Shown piece by piece: positions 1 to 10,971 of a stretch of DNA of 64,000 bases. The stretch's first letter is position 1, and the number at the start of each line of letters is the position of its first letter. The translations under genes were made by a program, and so were the position numbers. Below the pieces are notes generated by a model. That model was given only the letters and a program-made list of their open reading frames with translations. It had not been told where the DNA came from and made no database searches. The stretch comes from Rotaria sordida (taxonomy: Eukaryota; Rotifera; Eurotatoria; Philodinida; Philodinidae): contig CAJNOL010000041.1 in NCBI GenBank assembly GCA_905250125.1, positions 186,001-250,000 on the forward strand, in the 5' to 3' direction.

Positions 1-3000
1 ATTTATATTTCCTCATTAATTGCATCAACGTGTTTCTTTATTTCTATTCTTGTATATATTTGTTTTCATAAGTAAATATAAATAATTTTCTTTTATACAA
101 AAAAAAGAAAATATTCAAGTTAATTTTTCATTAGAGTTTATCAAATGTCAAGATGTTTTTTTCATTGTTCAATCAATTATTGGTTTAATCTTGGTATTTT
201 ATTACCATTATTTGCATTTGGTATGCAACAAAATCAATATCAATTTTTATGTCAATTTATTGCTACTAGCCTTCATTATCTTTGTTTAACAACAATACTT
301 TGGTTAACATTATTAACTTAGTAAGAAAAATTTTATTTTTAATTGATATAAAAAAAAAAGAAAATTTTTCTCTTTAGTTTGATTTGGAGAAAACTATCCG
401 TTATATCAACAAATAAAGATTGCCATAGAAAATTTTCAATAATGATTAATGATGGTTTACGAACAATCGAATTAAAATCTCAACCTGTTATTCAATTCTA
501 TTTATTGGCCTATGGAATAGCATTAATTATGTGTTGTATTAATATTGCTATATTACATGAACAATATATGATAAACAAAATGTAGGTAATAACGTGAATA
601 TTTCAATGGAAATGAACTGAACATATCGAAATATAAAATCGAAAGGAAAATGCAAGGATGCTAGTAACTTTTCTAATTCGGATCTTGATAGAACTTCTTC
701 TCAGAGGCAAAATTCGTTCCTAAAGCTAAAAGTCTTTCAAATTGAAATTAATGACACATTTTTCTGATCTATACATAGTCAATTGTGAAGTCAAATTTTA
801 AAGTTTTGACCTAAGAAAAAATTTCAGAGGAATATCGCCATAAATATGCAAGTGTCACCTGATTTCCAATTTCATGAAATGAAAAATAGTGAAATCATCG
901 TTCCTTTTTTCTTCTAATTTATTAAGAACTTCATGTAAAGTAGTTTCGTTGTATCTTCTAACGATAAGAAATTTCAATTTTTAAAGATTTTGTTTTCATT
1001 TAGATGTTTTTTCAATAATTTATATTCAATTCTAATATTAATTATATCAATGTCCGTATTTATTATTATTTTACTTTTTTTTCTTTTATCTGCTTGTAAT
1101 CATATAAAACGTTTAACAAATGAAACAAAACATTTAGATAATTTATCAAATGTATCTAAAATAAAACCAGAAAATATTTTATTATCAAAACCAAATGAAA
1201 TCTTATCAATTTTAATTCCATTTAATCAAAATAATGAACAAGTTTTATCAAATAAAAATTATCAACATGAATCAATACAACAGTTATTATCAATATTATT
1301 TCAATTAATTCTTCTTATATTTTTATTTCTATCAAGTTTAAGCATTTATCTAAATCCATTACATTTATTTAAACTACGTTTTGAACATATTATTTATAGT
1401 CATCTATATGGATTTTTTGTTTTAGTTCTTTCATTTTATATATTTTCCTATTACGTTTTATTACGTATTGATTTGATAAGACATTATTATTTTAACACAA
1501 AAAAAATTGATCACTTATCTAATCAATCAAATATTGAATCATCATCATCATCATCATCAATAAATTTAAGAATAAATTATCAATATGATGTTCCTTCATC
1601 GCCAAAACAAATATCTATATTTCCATCATCATATTCCTATAATTCATCAAATATACATATTCCTGAAATATTACAAAATGCTTCAAGAACATCAATAAAC
1701 TTTGATAATATGGATAATTTAAAACTTTACACAAAAATAACATCGGATTGTTGCATTTGTCATTGTCATATACTTAAACCCAATGAAATAAGTTCATCAC
1801 AAAATACTCTACATGATACATTACCATCATCATCATCATCAACATCATCATCATTAGATATAATCATGCACGAGTATGTGTGAACATTTGTTGCTGATGA
1901 AAAAGAATAAAAGAGATTCGTAATCTTTTTTCATTGCCAGTGAAAAGAAAATTTTAGACAATTACATTTAAAATATTTAGTATATATAGATTGAAACGTA
2001 AAAGAGAGACTGAACAAAAGTTGAAATTGAGAGACATCAAGATAAATTTAGAAACTAAAGACTTAACTATCGCTAAATCTAATAACAATAAAAAGAAAAC
2101 AATTCAATGATTTCAACAAAAATTTAAACTTTATTTGAAATGTAGATTCATAATCCTATTTATCAAATAACACAGATTTATAGCTCATGTTTAGTATTAA
2201 AAAATGCAACTATCTGAGATTTCCTCACATTGTTATACTTATCATAGTATTGCTCATGTTACATAGTCATCTATCTCACGAGGGATACACAGTGTGTTTA
2301 CGCATTCGGGACATTATTTTCAGACAATAGTCTATGTTAATATAATTATGTAGTCGAAAGGCTATTCTTAATGTTTTTGAATTTGTTCACTATAAAGTAA
2401 AATACTCGAAATACGGTCCAAGACTTATAAACTTAGCAAAGATGAATAATTATTTTAATATTTGCAAAAAAGAAAAAGATTTCGATTTTCATGTTTTTTT
2501 AGAATTATTGATACACACCAATTTCAACATAATGCATTCAATGAACAAACAATACAAAGATCAATGAATGGTTCAATAGAATTTTGTTCAAGACAAACTG
2601 ACAATATCCATGTAAAAATTTATTATGACTAAAAGAATTATAAAATTTTCTCTTATCCACTAATTTAGTTGCATTCATCTTCTACCACGTTATCTCAACC
2701 GCGAACATCTCCAGCTCTAGCAATTATTCGTCTATTACCCAATATTCATTTCTCTTCACGAAATATAAATAAAAATATTTCAAATTCTACAAATATTATT
2801 CAATCCAATGATCATATAAATCTATCGATTGAACCAAAACATATTAGTAAAAATGCCCAAAATTCTCCTTATATAAAGTCATTACCATTCACTGCAAAAT
2901 ACGATGCTACATACACTTCTGTAACTCAAACTGATCATTTAATTCAGCAAAAATCATCATCAAATGAAAAATTATCAATTTGGAAAAAATCTCCTTGTGG

Positions 3001-3208
3001 TCATACACAACTCGCATACATTGATCAAGATGATGAACATAGTGTTTCACTTAAATCATTATCTTATGATTCAAAAACATCATCAAGTACTATATTAAAC
3101 AAAAAAGATCATATACAAACATTATCATCTTCATCAAATTTTTCCGATGATTCCTATTACGATATTATTCGTACAAATCAAAAAAAATTGCATGAAAGCA
3201 GTGTATAA
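1..3208 (+). CDS. Adhesion-family (class B2) GPCR, 7TM domain and cytoplasmic tail, 5' partial
   Basis: Exons read as 1-71, 135-320, 378-581, 1004-1873, 2503-2611 and 2669-3208 join in frame and give 659 residues, entering from the left edge. Exon 1 is a membrane helix (TM1). Exon 2 carries TM2 and TM3, with a Cys followed by IATSLHYLCLTTILWL, close to the CxVxAxLLHYFxLxxFxWM pattern of secretin/adhesion 7TM receptors. Exon 3 carries TM4 (YLLAYGIALIMCCINIAIL). Exon 4 carries TM5 (SILILIISMSVFIIILLFF) and TM6-TM7, then a Ser- and Asn-rich tail with a small Cys cluster (CCICHCH). The last two exons are low-complexity tail ending in TAA. The ectodomain, including any GAIN/GPS region, lies outside the window, so the subfamily cannot be named; CELSR/flamingo is one option. 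Family assignment rests mainly on the TM2-TM4 pattern. The 422-nt and 629-nt introns hold no recognised gene. Confidence 0.72.
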
Positions 3209-3604
3209 ATAAGTTTTTTTTTTTTTTTCTTTGATATTACGTAGTATTATTAACAATTGTAATCTGTTTTCTAACAATTTGTTTTCGTTTAAATGACATA
3301 TTCAGTCTGTAATATTATCTTCATGTCAAATTTTTTTTTTCGAAAACAAAAATTTGCCATTTTCACAACAAAACAATGTGATCTACTATAAGCTTTTAGT
3401 ACCTTGTTTTTATCGTTTCTCATGATTATTTAATGTGCTAAGAAAAAGGAATATGATTTAAAATTCTTTGAATCGACTGAAATTTGTAATGAAGTTTTTA
3501 TTTTATTTGTCTAGGAATGTTTGAAACAATATAAATCTGATTTTTCGATTTATTCTCATTGAGATGTTCAAAACACATCGATGTGTATTTAGGACAGCCC
3601 AAAA
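3209..3604. other. Spacer downstream of the GPCR gene
   Basis: AT-rich with T and A runs, probably the 3' UTR of the GPCR gene. No credible coding exon or RNA gene seen. Confidence 0.5.
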
Positions 3605-4766
3605 TTAGAGCCCTGCGGTTCCAAAAAAATGTAAATGAGAACCGAACCGAGAACCAGATTTTTCTGTTTCTCTTACCCGAAACCGGAACCGGAATCGTTA
3701 GGAAACGAAATTTTTCTTGAGGGTGAGAGTTTCAAGATGTGTAGATGTTGCAAGATGCACATTGTATCAGCATCTTTCTTCATTTATCCATGAAAAGTTT
3801 TCGTAGTCATCCTGGTTTTCAAGAAAAAGCTCTTAAGTTAGTTAAAACGGAAATTATCAAACGGCAGCCAATAATACTATCTACTAAATGTACAACTACT
3901 ACTCCATCACCTGTTCATACAAATTCACTTGATTCTCAATCGACAACATCAAAAGGTCCTCTTTCATACTATTTTGATATACCACACAATTTCATAACAT
4001 TGTCAACAACACCGTATGAATTAGATGAATATGTGCCATCAAATGTCCCATTCAGTGAACATGATAATGTTTTATAATTCCGCGACAACAGAATTTCAAA
4101 TTATCGATCTTATTTTCTATAGCTGAAATTTTTTATACTGTACAAACATCGAACATCATTGTAGAAGGACTGTTCTTGTCTGCAAAAAAACACAAGTATC
4201 GATAAACGCATCGATCTTGGTGCAGAAAAAATACTCCTATTGTTATTTTTTCAGAAAAATTTAGCATTATTAAAATCATGTGATGAGAAAAATTGATGAA
4301 GTTGATACAACTGAAATGAGAAGAAAGATGGTTGAACAGTCATCTTCTACAATCTCGTGTCCAAACTAGATAACAATCTACAGCTACGACAACAAAAAAG
4401 AACGTTTATAATAGAGTAACGAAGACGATATCGTTCTTTGTGATCATGATCATTGAGAGGATAAGAAAATGATGACGTAGATGTTTTTTAGAACTTGTAA
4501 TATTAATATTTCATATGAATATATTGTATGTTAGTGTTTTATCTCACTATTTAACTTTTTCTTCTACCTGTTGAAGGAGCTACTTATTTAATGAAGTAAT
4601 TAACACGAAGAGTCCTAAAGATAAAAGGCAGAAATTTCTGAAAAAACTCAATTACTCGATATTTTGTATGTTACAGTAAAATCGTCGGTTCCTAGCAAAA
4701 ATTTTAGAAACTGAAAAAGGAACCGCTTTTTTTTTCGATTTTGCTAACTGGAACTGCAGGGCTCTA
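3605..4766 (+). mobile_element. hAT-type DNA transposon relic with terminal inverted repeats
   Basis: The left end reads ttagagccctgcggttcc (3605-3622). The right end, 4749-4766, is its reverse complement with one mismatch (18-bp inverted repeat). TAGAG-type ends and the following ggttcc/aaccgg subterminal repeats are typical of hAT elements. Between them lies a transposase remnant (3745-4077). I could not find a clean 8-bp target duplication: flanks cccaaaat and atgctcct do not match. The element is therefore old, or an end is misplaced by a few bases. It is about 1.16 kb, far shorter than an autonomous hAT, so it is internally deleted. Confidence 0.6.
3745..4077 (+). pseudogene. hAT transposase fragment
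   Basis: An open stretch of about 110 codons lies inside the inverted-repeat element. The segment ALKLVKTEIIKRQ followed by a low-complexity linker and then YELDEYV resembles the hAT transposase region leading into the C-terminal dimerisation domain (ELxxYL...). The stop at 4075-4077 falls where the family's conserved WW-containing block should begin, so the C-terminal domain is missing. The catalytic N-terminal part is also absent. A non-functional remnant; assignment from motif memory, not a search. Confidence 0.4.
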
Positions 4767-5663
4767 ATGCTCCTCCTGAGGCAGTAGATAAATAGAGTTG
4801 TAAATGAGAAAAAACGATGTTAATAAGACACTATACGACAAGAATGTGGCTTTGATACTACCCATCATTGTTCGCCGGAAACGACCTTAAATGGCGTTGT
4901 TTACGTTCCGAGGAAAAACGACCCGTAACCCGAGCTGACGGAAAACGGTGAAAAACGTGGCAGTCATTTTGCATTGTTTAGGGCAGTAATCATGCCGTTT
5001 TAGGCAGTTTAAGATGTCATTTGCGACTGTCGGAATGATCGACTTGGATGACCTCACTTGCCCTTAACATCCACAGATTCATTCGCTCATCATACATTTG
5101 CACTCGTAACACGTTCAAATATATATATCAATTCAAAAGAAAATTCAGTCAATTTTAACCTTCTGTTCGATTAACAAAAAAACATGTTGATGACATAAAT
5201 CATTCAATTGAGTACACTATAAGTGTACGAGAACGGTTTGATGATATTCAACAACGTCCAGTATACTGAGACTTTACAATAGTCTCCAGATCATTTGTGT
5301 TTAGATCTCATGTTAAACAAATTATAATCTTGTATTATAAGTTAAACAATTATTTTAGTCTCATTTTGAAAACAACATAAAAGTATATAGATTTGACAGA
5401 TTTATTAACAATATTATCTTTCAACATATGCTTCTTATCTTAGTAAAAAGCATCCTTGAAATAATAATTATTTGGTTAAGATAAATGGTTTCTTAATACG
5501 TTTTTTCTCTTTCATTTAAATGTGGACACAATCAATTTATCTCTGTCATTTTTTTTTTTGATAATAACATGAAGACAAATTTTTATCAGACTTCTGTTAT
5601 TGTTTTCTTTTCTCTTTTTTTGTTCAAAAAAATAAGTTAACTAAAAGAACACAATCATACAGT
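4767..5663. other. Spacer with a GC- and CpG-richer patch (about 4860-5060)
   Basis: Most of this stretch is AT-rich. The 200 bases around 4860-5060 are visibly richer in G, C and CpG (for example gttcgccggaaacgacc, cgacccgtaacccgagc). No open frame, inverted repeat or tRNA fold could be seen in the patch. Confidence 0.4.
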
Positions 5664-5885
5664 ATGAAAATGCGAACAGATAAAGAACTTATCGTTCCCT
5701 ATGTATCCTATATTACGTTGGGTATTGTTGCGCTTATTATTATTTTAATGGTTTTATTCAAAATTGCTGCAAGAGATAATAGATTTTTATCGAATTCGGA
5801 ATTGTATATTTATTCTCAACCTGATCTTAATCAACGTAAACATAATGCAAATAAAAATCAACGTAAAAATACTTTTCTTACATAG
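5664..5885 (+). CDS. Small single-pass membrane protein, unknown
   Basis: A 73-codon intronless frame starting MKMRTDKELIVPYV. Residues about 14-36 form one strong hydrophobic helix (ITLGIVALIIILMVLF), followed by a basic, Asn/Lys/Gln-rich tail (QRKHNANKNQRKN). The charge pattern suggests the C-terminal tail is cytosolic, i.e. a tiny type I or type III membrane protein. A poly-A signal, aataaa, lies about 250 bases downstream (6136-6141). I do not recognise the family. It could be a real microprotein, a last exon of a longer gene whose earlier exons I cannot see, or chance; the well-formed helix next to a polar tail favours a real protein. Confidence 0.45.
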   Translation: MKMRTDKELIVPYVSYITLGIVALIIILMVLFKIAARDNRFLSNSELYIYSQPDLNQRKHNANKNQRKNTFLT

Positions 5886-7001
5886 AAATCTACTGGATTA
5901 ACAAAGGCTATTCCATCATGGAATTGAATAAATTTTTCATCATTTAATTCTTTTATTTAGTTATCAAGTTATATTATTTATTATTGACAATCACAAATCA
6001 TCTTATATTCTATTTCATTTAATACTTAATGTTAAACTCACTATTGTTTGGTGTTGTAAAAAACCTGTATGTGAATGGAATAATATCATGTAAATAGAAG
6101 TGATTTATCTTGCCGTCTGAAGATTGTTTTTTTACAATAAATATTCAATTAAAAGAGACTCTTATTCTGAGAAAATTCTATTAGTTTTTCATACTTTGTT
6201 GAATGAACTAGTATCATTTGTTTTGTTTCTTGTAATTGATTTCTCTACTAATAATCTTTAGCTTTTATTTTACTATAACAAGTATAAAATGCTTTTTTTT
6301 CTCGAACTATTTTATGAATCTCGAGATGTTGCTATTTTAATGGAAATTATTATAGTAGTATGAAAGAATACATCGTCTCTTTGCTCAGAAGTCATAGATA
6401 TGGTAATGAAAATATACGATTTTAGATATCGTTGAGCAAAAAAATGTTATGTATTCGAACGTTTTTAGACCAAACCTACTTCTATTGTAATATATGCCAA
6501 ACCAAAATATAAAATAAAACGATATCGAACAATTGTCAGTGTTTTTTTGTAAGAAAACTCCAAATATATATATCTCAAAATTCAATTTATTTTACATATT
6601 GCCTAGAAAATTTTTATGTTCAACTTCGAAACGATTGAACTATAAGAGCGCTCATTAACTTTTCAATTAATTTTTCATCATACCCTACCGACATCTATTT
6701 CATCGCTAAAAATTCGTGAGCAATTAAAGTATTCATTTAAACGTCTAATAAATATTTCAAAGTCTAAAATAATTTTCAAAAAGATTCATTCTTAATCTTT
6801 TTAACTATATATAAATTGGTTGTGAACAAAACGATAAATGATAACCTCTATGATGTTGTTGATCAACTTATGGCCGACAAGCAGTGACGTCGTGATTTAA
6901 CGGTGCCCCCTATCCCTATAGATTCAGTGGCTCCACTTCCTTAATTATTTGATTTTATTTATTTGAAATTCATAATAAATAAACAGAGAAAAATTATAAT
7001 A
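5886..7001. other. Spacer between small membrane protein and CTCF
   Basis: AT-rich, with an aataaa signal near 6136. No coding exon recognised. Just before the CTCF start codon is an AG (about 6985-6986, aaataaacag) that could serve as a 5' UTR or trans-splice acceptor. Confidence 0.4.
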
Positions 7002-10000
7002 ATGACAAGTGAAATACGTCGTTCAACACGATCTCGATCAAGTTTAAATGTTAAATTTGTTGATGATCCTGATTATGATGAACATACGTTTGAAGACGAT
7101 CAGGGCGACGATGACAACATTGACGAACTGCCGGTGGCGCGTGTGAAACAAGAGCAGCAGCGACACACTAGTCAAAATAATAATACCAATAGTAGCATTA
7201 TAAAAAGACGTCGTGGACGGCCCGCTAAACATGAATTATCACATGATAATGATGAAGATTGGCATGTTGAAAATGAAGAAGACTTTTCAACTGTTACATT
7301 GAGTCCTCAAGTAAATTCATCTGTTTATGAATTTAGGTAAAGAATATTTTCTTTTTATTGTATCTAATTTGTACTAGTCTGTTGTTTTCTTTTTTGATTG
7401 TTCAGTGAAACTTCAAATCGAAAAAGTATTGGTTCAACAGGAAATAATATTTCACGTGATTCAATAAAAACGTCAATTAAAATTCGTCGTGATGAAAAAC
7501 ATTTATGTCCTTATTGGTAAAATAAATTCTATTTTATATTATATATAAATAATTCTTTTTTGTTATTTATTAAGTAATTATTGTACGGGTAAAAAATATC
7601 TTCTTCAACGTCATCTTAAATCTCATTCAACTGAACGACCACATAAATGTAATTTAGAAAATAAACAATATATTAATTATAAATCATTTTCTTTAGGTAC
7701 ATACTGTTCAAATACATTTAAAACAACAGCACAATTACAAAATCATGTTAATACACATCTTGGTATTAAACCATTTCAAGTAAAAAAAAGAAAAAAAAAA
7801 GTTCTTTTTATGAATATTTTTTATTTTATTAATTCATATTTCTAGTGTAAATTTTGTGAATATAAATTTACAACAAGTGGAGAATTAATTCGTCATGTTC
7901 GTTATAAGTAAATTAAGAGCATTTGAATATTAATAATATATACAATGTCACTTAAAATTGATTACACACCTAAACAACAACTTTTTTTTTCTAATATCTC
8001 AAAATGATTTCAAAATATAGAGTTATAATTTTCGTCAACATATAATCCTGTTTTCATTGTTTATTTAACTTATAATGCAAAAGTAATTATTGAAATCTCG
8101 GACTCATAGTTCTTCACTTATAAACATCGTAGAAAGTTCATTCTTTTTCCTATTGAAAGAGTTTATGCAACATACTCTTTTTAGTCATTTTTATATATGA
8201 TATATGATCAATTTTAAGCAATATTGAAGCACATCCATTTTAGTACTTCTGGTCTAGCATAGTAAATATATGAGCTGATATTTTAAATCGATAAACTATG
8301 AAAATGGAGCTATATTTTGGTGAAAATTGCAATTCTTTATACTGAAATCATTTTGAGATGTAAGGTGATCGTTTAGATGTGTAATTAATTTTGAGCATCA
8401 TTGTACATATGTTTATCTTATTATTTTAAAGACATACATTGGAAAAACCACATAAATGTGAAGAATGTGGTTATGCAACAGTTGAATTAAGTAAACTTCG
8501 TCGGCATATACGAACACATACAGGCGTAGGAATTTTAGTTAATTCTATTGATTGACACATTTTATTGAATTCATTATTAGGAAAAACCATATGCATGTCC
8601 GCATTGTTCGTATTGTAGTCCGGATACATTTAAACTTAAACGTCATTTACGTGTTCATACAGGTATAAAAAAGAAATTTTTAATTTTTTGATTCATTATA
8701 ATGTTCTTTTTTTTAGGCGAACGACCGTATCAATGCACAGTAAGATACCTTGTTTTTTTTGTTTATTTGATTTGAATCTAATAATCATTTTCTATTTCAT
8801 AGGTTTGTAAATTTCGATTTACTCAAAGTAATAGTTTAAAAGCACATATGTTAACACATCAAACAAATGCACAAAAATTTCATTGTACATACTGCCCAAC
8901 AGTATTAACACGTAAAGCTGATCTTAAACAACATATGATTAAAAAACATGCTAATGATGAAGATTTTGTAACATGTCTTAAATGTGATCAAGAATTTTCT
9001 GATCCGTATGTATTCATTGATATTTTATTTAAAAGACAAAAAAAGAAAATACAAATAATCATTTGTTTTTTGTTATTGTTGTTGTTACTATATTATTTTA
9101 GACATGAATTAAATCAACATAAAAAAATTCATCATGAAAATACGAATAATAATAGTTTTAATGTACCACGTGTTCAACTTACTTGTGCATTATGTACATA
9201 TAAAACATTTTCACAAAATATGCTTGATGATCATATGAATTCACAACATCGAGGTTAGTAAATTTATTCATCCGATAACAGGCAACGCCTCATACCGAAA
9301 GGCACGAATACTTTTCCTTCCTAAATTACGATTAGGTTGTGGTAACCATAGACCAAACTAGGATTAGAACATGGAAAAAAGCTTATCCAACATATCTAAA
9401 ATTAAGAATTACGATTTGAATATTTTCATATATTACAAACAATTATAAGAAGTGATAGAATTCGTTATAGAAAATATTTTACCACTATAATCATCAGTAG
9501 TGAAACTTCCAAGGAAGAAAAAAGCCATTTTTGACTAACAAGTTATTATATTCGAGAGTAATAGGAATAATCTTATTAATTCATTATTGAATAATATTGT
9601 TATTTATCTATTATTTTTTATTTTTAAAAAACAAAAATTCAAAATTGTTTATTTAATAGAATAAATTCTAAATTTTAGACTATCGAACATTTCAATGTAA
9701 TGAATGTGGTTTAATGTATGCAACACGTGGTGACCTACGACAACATATTACAAAAGTTCATCGCTGTGGTGTTTATGCAAAAGTTCCTGCTGGTGGTTTA
9801 TCAATTCGACCACGAACATATTCATCATCGTTAAAAAATTCTCAACGTTCATTATCAACATCATCATTATCACCAATAAAACAACAAATACAACGACGTG
9901 AAACAATTTATCGTTGTAGTTTATGTTCAAGTAAATTTACACATATACGTGCTATTGAACGTCATCATTATGATGCACATCATATTGATCCATTTGATGT

Positions 10001-10623
10001 TGAAGCAATGAAAAATGCTACAATACAATATGAAGAAGATATAGAAGATGAACAACAAGAACAAGAACAATCAGATGCACACATGCAATCAGAAATAGAA
10101 CAACAAGAAATATATAATAGAGATGAAGATGAACAAATGGCTATTATACAATTTCGTAATCAACATCAAAATGCTGAACAATCACCATTAATTGTCAAAA
10201 TTGAAAGAGGTTTTTTTTTTTGTTATTTGAATAGTTTGTTTTTTTTCATTGTATATTATACAAATTTTTTTTTTCTACATAGATGGTTATGATAATTTTG
10301 AAACTGCTGATGATCTTCTATCAAATAAACCAACACCACGTACTCGTCAATTACAAAAAACACGTCGAACATTATCAAAAAATTCTTTTGATAATTCATA
10401 TTATCTTGATTCATCAATAACAAAAAAAGAATTTTTACATAATTCAAATTATGATATGAAAGAACACTATGATGATGATATTGAAATTGATCATGAACAG
10501 GAAACGGGTGATACATTTGTTGAAAATATAGCTGATGATGATGATGATAATATAATTAATAATGATGATGAAAATATGATTTTTAAATATCGTTCATCAA
10601 GTCAAAAATTAACTTCATTTTAA
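7002..10623 (+). CDS. CTCF: CTCF orthologue, 11-zinc-finger insulator protein
   Basis: Twelve exons (7002-7336, 7406-7516, 7575-7648, 7697-7779, 7846-7907, 8432-8525, 8581-8662, 8717-8739, 8803-9005, 9102-9253, 9679-10209, 10283-10623) join in frame to 696 residues, near the 727 of human CTCF. The middle carries exactly 11 C2H2 fingers. Fingers 2-7 match vertebrate CTCF closely, including [18 protein letters not shown] (human TSGELVRHRRYKHTHEKP), [20 protein letters not shown] and [17 protein letters not shown] (human KFHCPHCDTVIARKSDL). The acidic N-terminus holds an AT-hook-like [10 protein letters not shown] Ser/Gln-rich linker separates fingers 10 and 11, and the C-terminus is acidic (Asp runs). 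CTCF binds DNA sequence-specifically and organises chromatin loops and insulators. Fingers 8-11 are more diverged than 2-7. I did not find the vertebrate-type cohesin-binding YDF motif near the N-terminus. Confidence 0.93.
7941..8405. mobile_element. Palindromic MITE with TA duplication in a CTCF intron
   Basis: Almost the whole 524-nt intron between the exons for fingers 3 and 4 is an inverted repeat. The element (7943-8403) begins CAATGTCACTTAAAATTG and ends with the near-complement, CAATTTTAAG-like then GAGCATCATTG. Arms extend about 75-100 nt, to the shared atctcaaaatgatttca. TA flanks both ends (7941-7942 and 8404-8405), as expected for Tc1/mariner-type insertion. No transposase is encoded. 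Confidence 0.65.
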
Positions 10624-10971
10624 AAACTACTGATTTTTCTTCTCTCAATCTGTTTTTTTTTTATGTAATACGTGAAAGTGCTTTGTATTGTCTATGAAAA
10701 AAAAAAAATATATTATCCTACGTCGTTTTTTTTGTCGTCTGTAAATTGTTCGTATTGTGGATAAAAAAACAACATTTGTGAACTATTTTATGTATGAACT
10801 TCGTCTTGAAATTGATTTAACAAGGAGAAAAAAATAAGAAGCCTAGTCTCGATATTATTAGTCATCAAGTCAAAGAACAGAACTGAAAAAAAGAAAAACA
10901 CTTTGTTATTATTTACATAGCTTCAAGGCTATATAATTATATGACTGTATGTTTTTTGTAGTCTATTATCA
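10624..10971. other. Spacer between CTCF and the Xi-class GST
   Basis: Probably the CTCF 3' UTR plus a short promoter. Contains A-rich and T-rich runs. A T-run ending gttttttgtag lies 11 nt before the GST start codon and could be a 5' UTR or spliced-leader acceptor. Confidence 0.4.

Noticed and set aside
3598-4773. 8-bp target duplication around the hAT relic
   Set aside because: Flanks cccaaaat and atgctcct do not match.
10256-10516. Minus-strand frame over CTCF exon 12
   Set aside because: Antisense to a well-supported coding exon.
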